The notes under the pieces were generated by a model. The model did not search any database. It was not told the DNA's origin and saw only the letters and a list, made by a program, of their open reading frames with translations. The translations under genes were made by a program, and so were the position numbers. Below are positions 6,675-10,255 of a stretch of 10,255 bases of DNA, piece by piece. The first letter of the stretch is position 1. Each line of letters begins with the position of its first letter. The stretch is from Desulfosarcina sp. (GTDB lineage: Bacteria; Desulfobacterota; Desulfobacteria; Desulfobacterales; Desulfosarcinaceae): the NCBI GenBank assembly GCA_030642405.1, contig DAOWNV010000076.1, forward strand, positions 1 to 10,255. The letters run 5' to 3'.

Positions 6675-8255
6675 TTACAACGGAACAACGCTACTGGTCC
6701 GTCTATTTCCAATGATGGATTTAGCCACTATAAATCCCAATACTGCTAAACAAACCATGGGCAAAAGGTTGCCGATTCGTGTGTACACGGTGGTTTCCGT
6801 CAGTATGGGCACAGCCCGTTCTACTATGGTATCTTCAAATAAATCGGTTTGAGCCAAAATCCTCCCGGAGGGATCTATGACTCCACTGATCCCGGTATTG
6901 GCGCAACGAATCAGACTGCGACGGTTTTCGACCGCCCTGAAAACCGCCATGGAGAAATGTTGATAGGTTGCGGCACTCTTACCGAACCAGGCATCGTTGG
7001 TTAAGTTGACAAGTATACCGGCACCGTTTTTCACCAAAGTACGGGAAAGCTCCGGAAAAATGATCTCAAAACAGATTTGCACACCCACTGGTGGAAAATC
7101 GCTCTTCCAGGAAAGGATTTTTCCTTTTTCACCGGAAGAAAAGTCGCCCACCTGAGCCACCATTTTCCCAACGAAGGACAGTAAAAACTTCAACGGGACA
7201 TACTCACCGAACGGTACCAAGTGGACTTTGTCGTATCGTCCGGTAGTGTTGCCGTCCGGTCCCACCATGTAAGCGCTGTTGTAAAATGTGCGGCTACCCT
7301 TTTTTCCTTCAACGCTGGGACTGCCAACCAATAAATACACGTTCGCGTTTTTAACGGTATCGGTAACCAGCCGAGTAAGTTTCCGGCTTGTTTTAAAGTA
7401 AAACGGTGTGGCAGTCTCCGGCCATACAACCAGGTCCGGTTGTCGCGATGCGGCAGACATGGTCATTTTCACATATTTTTTCGTAGTACTGATCTGATAG
7501 GCGGGATTCCATTTCAGTGCCTGATCGATATTTCCCTGAATCAAGGCCACATGGGGTTTTGGTACACCTATGCCGGCATCGTCTACGGCGACGATCCGGA
7601 TCTTGCCGTAAACAAGAACAACAGTCACCAGCGTCAATGAAACGAGAACGGCCTGTACGGCCCGAAAAGCCCCCACCTGATGCCCCCGCCAGTCTTTCCC
7701 CAGAAGAAACAACAGCAATACAAACAAGGCGGCATTGAAAAAGACTAAGACAAACGAAATCCCGTACACTCCGAACAGGTCGGCCATTTGAATAATATGT
7801 AATCGACTATATTGGGAATAACCAACCAGTCCCCATGGAAATCCGGTTAATAAAAAACTGCGTATAAACTCAAAGGAGACCCAAAATACTGGAGCAAGCA
7901 GAATCAGGTGGCCTGGTTTTCGGCAATAGCGGGCCAGCACCATTGCAAAGAAACCCGGATAAAGGGACAGGTAAGCGGCCAGGAGGAAAAGCAAGGAAAG
8001 ACTTTGCCACCATGGCAAGTATCCGTAGGTGCGCATGGTGATGATCACCCAATATAACAGGGTAAGGTAGTGGGTCAACCCGGCGATCATACCGACCCTG
8101 AAAGCGGCATTGGGATTCAAACCCCTCAATGCTGTAAACAAGGGGATCAGGGCGAACCATGCCACTATGGACAATCCAGGTTTTGGAAAGGCCAGCGTTA
8201 ACAAAAAACCACTGGAAACGGTGAGCAGCCATTTCGATTTAATGAAGATCCGCAT
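6675..8255 (-). CDS. lnt: Apolipoprotein N-acyltransferase
   Basis: Lnt moves a third acyl chain from phospholipid to the alpha-amino group of the lipid-modified cysteine, the last step of lipoprotein maturation in the inner membrane. The product is 526 residues from ATG 8255-8253 (AGGA five bases upstream), close to the usual ~510. A longer frame from 8294 adds 13 residues with no ribosome site. About seven hydrophobic segments lie in the first ~220 residues, then a nitrilase-type domain (~235-485), then a last C-terminal helix. The catalytic triad is complete: Glu280 (VVWPETATP), Lys343 (YDKVHLVPFGEY) and Cys395 (VQICFEIIFPE). NLTNDAWFG (417-425) is also family-typical. The start overlaps the end of the upstream gene by 17 nt, so translation is coupled. 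The OmpA-like lipoprotein in this window is a likely substrate. Confidence 0.97.
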   Translation of the reverse strand: MRIFIKSKWLLTVSSGFLLTLAFPKPGLSIVAWFALIPLFTALRGLNPNAAFRVGMIAGLTHYLTLLYWVIITMRTYGYLPWWQSLSLLFLLAAYLSLYPGFFAMVLARYCRKPGHLILLAPVFWVSFEFIRSFLLTGFPWGLVGYSQYSRLHIIQMADLFGVYGISFVLVFFNAALFVLLLFLLGKDWRGHQVGAFRAVQAVLVSLTLVTVVLVYGKIRIVAVDDAGIGVPKPHVALIQGNIDQALKWNPAYQISTTKKYVKMTMSAASRQPDLVVWPETATPFYFKTSRKLTRLVTDTVKNANVYLLVGSPSVEGKKGSRTFYNSAYMVGPDGNTTGRYDKVHLVPFGEYVPLKFLLSFVGKMVAQVGDFSSGEKGKILSWKSDFPPVGVQICFEIIFPELSRTLVKNGAGILVNLTNDAWFGKSAATYQHFSMAVFRAVENRRSLIRCANTGISGVIDPSGRILAQTDLFEDTIVERAVPILTETTVYTRIGNLLPMVCLAVLGFIVAKSIIGNRRTSSVVPL

Positions 8256-8784
8256 GTGATTCCTGTTGCACAACCGTTTCATCCAGATATCCACGGATGG
8301 CTACGATGGTATGTGAAAACATCTTTGTCCCGGCGAGAATCGCCAGAGCATCATCCTTATCACCACAAATCTGGGCAAAGGCCGGGCCGATAGCCATGGC
8401 CGGTTCTGGAATTTTTCCGACAGCATCCAATGTACCGACATAGGTATTAAGGCGTTTTTTGATAATCTCGAAATAGTCGATATCCGAATCAACCGTTAAG
8501 GCTGCCGACGTGGAAAGGGTGGCGGAAAAGGCCCTGACCTGCTCCCAATACTGTTGAGCAAGTCGGGTTTTAAGCTCCTCATCGGCAAGAAAAAAAGAGA
8601 TCCCCCACCCAACCGAAATAATTCGGAGCAGTTGAATCTCGTATTCCATGGTTGTCCGTTTTTCAGGTACTTCCAGTGGAAGGGCATCGAGGATAACGTT
8701 CATATCCCCACGATCAATGGCGAACTGAAAGAGCTGCTCACCGAAGCAGGTGCCTCCACCTGTCATGTGTGTGTTGTCGTTCAT
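8239..8784 (-). CDS. Unrecognised 181-residue protein between asd and lnt
   Basis: I do not recognise this family. The start is chosen at ATG 8784-8782; the frame is open back to TTG 8826, which would overlap the end of asd, and ATG 8766 is a third option. None has a good Shine-Dalgarno, so coupling to asd is likely. The protein is soluble and largely helical, without signal peptide or membrane span. The middle (residues ~45-120) is rich in Leu, Ile and Glu with aromatic positions. A more conserved-looking stretch is KIPEPAMAIGPAFAQICGDK (~122-141), with AILAGTKMF soon after. Two cysteines (12 and ~138) are present, too few to argue for a metal site. Its stop overlaps the lnt start by 17 nt. 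Position suggests regulation or support of neighbours, but nothing in the sequence states a function. Coding is likely from its length, tight packing and plausible protein composition. Confidence 0.75.
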   Translation of the reverse strand: MNDNTHMTGGGTCFGEQLFQFAIDRGDMNVILDALPLEVPEKRTTMEYEIQLLRIISVGWGISFFLADEELKTRLAQQYWEQVRAFSATLSTSAALTVDSDIDYFEIIKKRLNTYVGTLDAVGKIPEPAMAIGPAFAQICGDKDDALAILAGTKMFSHTIVAIRGYLDETVVQQESHADLH

Positions 8785-8812
8785 AATTTTATTTTTAAGG
8801 ATTCGTAATCGG

Positions 8813-9928
8813 TTAAATATAAGCAAGAATAATATTGAGTACCCTTCGCAAGGGTTCTGCCGCCCCCCATAGCAATTGATCTCCTACCGTAAAAGCGGTC
8901 AGATAACTTGGCCCCATGATCATTTTACGAATGCGTCCCACGGGTATGGTCAAGGTTCCCGACACGGCTGCCGGACTGAGTTTTTTCAATGTAAGGTCTT
9001 TGTCGTTGGGAATCACCGATACCCAGTCATTGGCCGACGCAATGGCATTTTCTATCTCATCCAGCGGAATATCCCGGGTCAGTTTGATGGTCAACGCCTG
9101 GCTATGGCACCGCATGGCACCCACACGAACACACTGGCCGTCAATGGCGATCGGCCGGTTTGAACGCCCGAGAATTTTATTCGTCTCTACAGACCCCTTC
9201 CATTCTTCCCGGGTCTGACCGTTATCCATGGCTCGATCTATCCAGGGGATGAGACTGGCCGCCAGCGGCGCACCGAAATATTGGGTCGGAAAGTCCGGAT
9301 CGGCCAAGGTATCTGTAATCCGGCTATCAATACTCAAAATAGACGATGCCGGATCGGCAAGCAATGCTTTTGCGCCGTCTCCCAACAATCCCATTTGTAT
9401 CACGAGTTCCCGCATGTTGTTGGCTCCGGCACCGGAAGCGCTTTGGTAGGTCATGCAGGTCATCCAATCCACCCACTCTTTTTCGAATAATCCACCCAAC
9501 GCCATCAGCATCAGAGAAACCGTGCAGTTGCCACCGATGAAGTCTTTGACATCACATTCCAAAGCTCGGTCGATTACATGACGGTTCACAGGATCCAAAA
9601 CGATGACGCTGTTGTCATTCATTCGCAGCGTGGAAGCGGCATCGATCCAGTACCCGTTCCATCCCTTTGCCCGTAGTACGCGGTGTGTCTGTTCCGTATA
9701 ACTACCTCCCTGGCAGGAAACAATCACGGCCAGGTCCGCCAGTGCATTTATGTCATTGGCATCTAATACCGGTTGTGGGCCGGCTCCGATATCCGGTCCG
9801 GTTTTTCCAGCCTGGGAGGTGGAAAAAAAGATCGGATCAAAGCCGGAAAAATCGTTTTCTTCCTTCAATCGATCCATCAAAACCGACCCTACCATCCCGC
9901 GCCATCCAACGATGCCTACGCTTGTCAT
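8813..9928 (-). CDS. asd: Aspartate-semialdehyde dehydrogenase, long (E. coli-like) type
   Basis: Asd reduces L-aspartyl-4-phosphate to aspartate 4-semialdehyde with NADPH, the branch point to lysine/diaminopimelate, threonine and methionine. The product is 371 residues, near the 367 of the E. coli enzyme. ATG 9928-9926 follows a strong GGAGGAG (9937-9931). The N-terminal Rossmann motif is VGIVGWRGMVGSVL (4-17). The active-site Cys135 lies in GGNCTVSLM, the following YQSASGAGANNM (161-172) is diagnostic of this branch, and the acid-base His275 lies in RVGAMRCHSQALTIKL (268-283). Both key residues are present, so the enzyme should be active. It is the first gene of the minus-strand run, with the promoter candidate just upstream, and its stop lies 28 nt before the chosen start of the next gene. 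Confidence 0.97.
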   Translation of the reverse strand: MTSVGIVGWRGMVGSVLMDRLKEENDFSGFDPIFFSTSQAGKTGPDIGAGPQPVLDANDINALADLAVIVSCQGGSYTEQTHRVLRAKGWNGYWIDAASTLRMNDNSVIVLDPVNRHVIDRALECDVKDFIGGNCTVSLMLMALGGLFEKEWVDWMTCMTYQSASGAGANNMRELVIQMGLLGDGAKALLADPASSILSIDSRITDTLADPDFPTQYFGAPLAASLIPWIDRAMDNGQTREEWKGSVETNKILGRSNRPIAIDGQCVRVGAMRCHSQALTIKLTRDIPLDEIENAIASANDWVSVIPNDKDLTLKKLSPAAVSGTLTIPVGRIRKMIMGPSYLTAFTVGDQLLWGAAEPLRRVLNIILAYI

Positions 9929-9964
9929 GTCTCCTCCGCTTCACGAATCCATTCCTTTGAGCGA

Positions 9965-9994
9965 AAAATAAGTTTCATATGAGTACACTGTCAA
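9965..9994 (-). promoter_or_regulatory. Candidate sigma-70 promoter for the asd operon
   Basis: On the minus strand a perfect TTGACA (9994-9989) is followed after 18 bp by TATTTT (9970-9965), a 4/6 match to the -10 box. Transcription would start near 9958, giving a leader of about 30 nt with the Shine-Dalgarno inside it. A second TTGACA on this strand near 10206-10211 lacks a good -10. Confidence 0.5.
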
Positions 9995-10101
9995 GGTGTT
10001 TTCCACAAGCAATCATATCCCTTCCGGTATTTTGGTCCATCCCCCCGAACAGAATTTGAAATGGGCCATCTATCAAAATTCCTTTATTTTTTCGTCCTTT
10101 T

Positions 10102-10130
10102 TTGACATATGCAGAAAGTGAACTCATTAT
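10102..10130 (+). promoter_or_regulatory. Candidate sigma-70 promoter for a gene off the right edge
   Basis: TTGACA (10102-10107, perfect) and CATTAT (10125-10130, 4/6 with the key A and T kept) are separated by the ideal 17 bp. The start would be near 10137, with a leader of about 118 nt. Together with the Shine-Dalgarno at 10241-10246 this points to a rightward gene divergent from asd. Confidence 0.5.
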
Positions 10131-10194
10131 TAGCAACGAACCGATAATAACAGATTACCTCACGGTTAACTAACATAGGAGCAATAAGAGCTGG

Positions 10195-10242
10195 ATGTTG
10201 TGCTGTCAACTACCCGTATCCGGTGTCTTTATTGAAACATAA
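10195..10242 (+). CDS. Possible 15-residue leader peptide
   Basis: ATG 10195 to TAA 10240-10242 encodes MLCCQLPVSGVFIET. A weak AAGAG lies four bases before the ATG, and the stop codon overlaps the Shine-Dalgarno of the downstream gene. It sits inside the predicted 5' leader, where a coupled leader peptide with adjacent Cys codons could sense cysteine supply. Such a short frame may well be chance; I see no clear attenuator hairpins in the visible sequence. Confidence 0.2.
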   Translation: MLCCQLPVSGVFIET

Positions 10243-10255
10243 GGAGTGTTTATCA
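10241..10255 (+). promoter_or_regulatory. Ribosome binding site for a gene starting at the right edge
   Basis: AAGGAG (10241-10246) is followed by TGTTTATC and a final A at 10255. If the next two bases are TG, an ATG starts at 10255 with an ideal 8-nt spacing. The gene itself lies outside the window, so its identity is unknown. Confidence 0.55.

Noticed and set aside
9228..9982. Several overlapping plus-strand frames opposite asd
   Set aside because: They are antisense shadows of a confidently identified asd gene and lack ribosome sites or family features.
1..10255. Mobile elements, CRISPR arrays, tRNA/rRNA genes, toxin-antitoxin pairs or defence systems
   Set aside because: I looked for transposase motifs, spaced direct repeats, tRNA-like arms and paired small genes, and saw none.

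Overview
The window looks like a chromosomal housekeeping segment of a Gram-negative bacterium with moderate GC, most likely a deltaproteobacterium (Desulfobacterota, sulfate-reducer type). The reasons are an OmpA-type lipoprotein and Lnt (outer-membrane lipoprotein biology), a DUF5658 membrane protein with Arg/Asp-rich N-terminal motifs, and the gene mix. This taxonomic call is inference from gene content only. I see no mobile element, CRISPR array, rRNA or tRNA.

Layout. (1) Positions 1-266, minus strand: N-terminal part of a TauE/SafE (TSUP) family permease that runs off the left edge. (2) 267-733: a gene-free stretch with a candidate sigma-70 promoter and small inverted repeats. (3) 734-2182, plus: an OmpA-family lipoprotein with three ~70-residue helical repeats, a coiled coil and a peptidoglycan-binding domain, closed by a strong intrinsic terminator at 2249-2297. 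(4) 2506-3877, plus: a two-gene unit, a DUF5658 three-helix membrane protein followed 4 nt later by a 297-residue protein that I read as a divergent kinase-like fold. (5) 3888-9928, minus: a tightly packed run, in transcription order asd, an unrecognised 181-residue protein, lnt, prfB, an HD-domain protein, and a two-TM potassium channel with an RCK domain. Junctions overlap or are short, so this is probably one operon read from a promoter near 9965-9994. (6) 9929-10255: a divergent control region with a plus-strand promoter (10102-10130) and a Shine-Dalgarno at 10241-10246, for a gene that starts at or just past the right edge.

How the genes relate. Asd makes aspartate semialdehyde for lysine/diaminopimelate (peptidoglycan), threonine and methionine. 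Lnt completes lipoprotein acylation, and the OmpA-like lipoprotein here is a plausible client that ties the outer membrane to peptidoglycan. prfB encodes release factor 2 and carries the classic autoregulatory +1 frameshift site, so the full protein is 365 residues and must be read across an internal UGA.

The least explained items are the DUF5658/kinase-like pair, the 181-residue protein between asd and lnt, and a perfect 10-bp hairpin embedded in the last codons of the kinase-like gene that may terminate the convergent operon. I found no clear evidence of a wholly new multi-gene system; the kinase-like pair is the best candidate.
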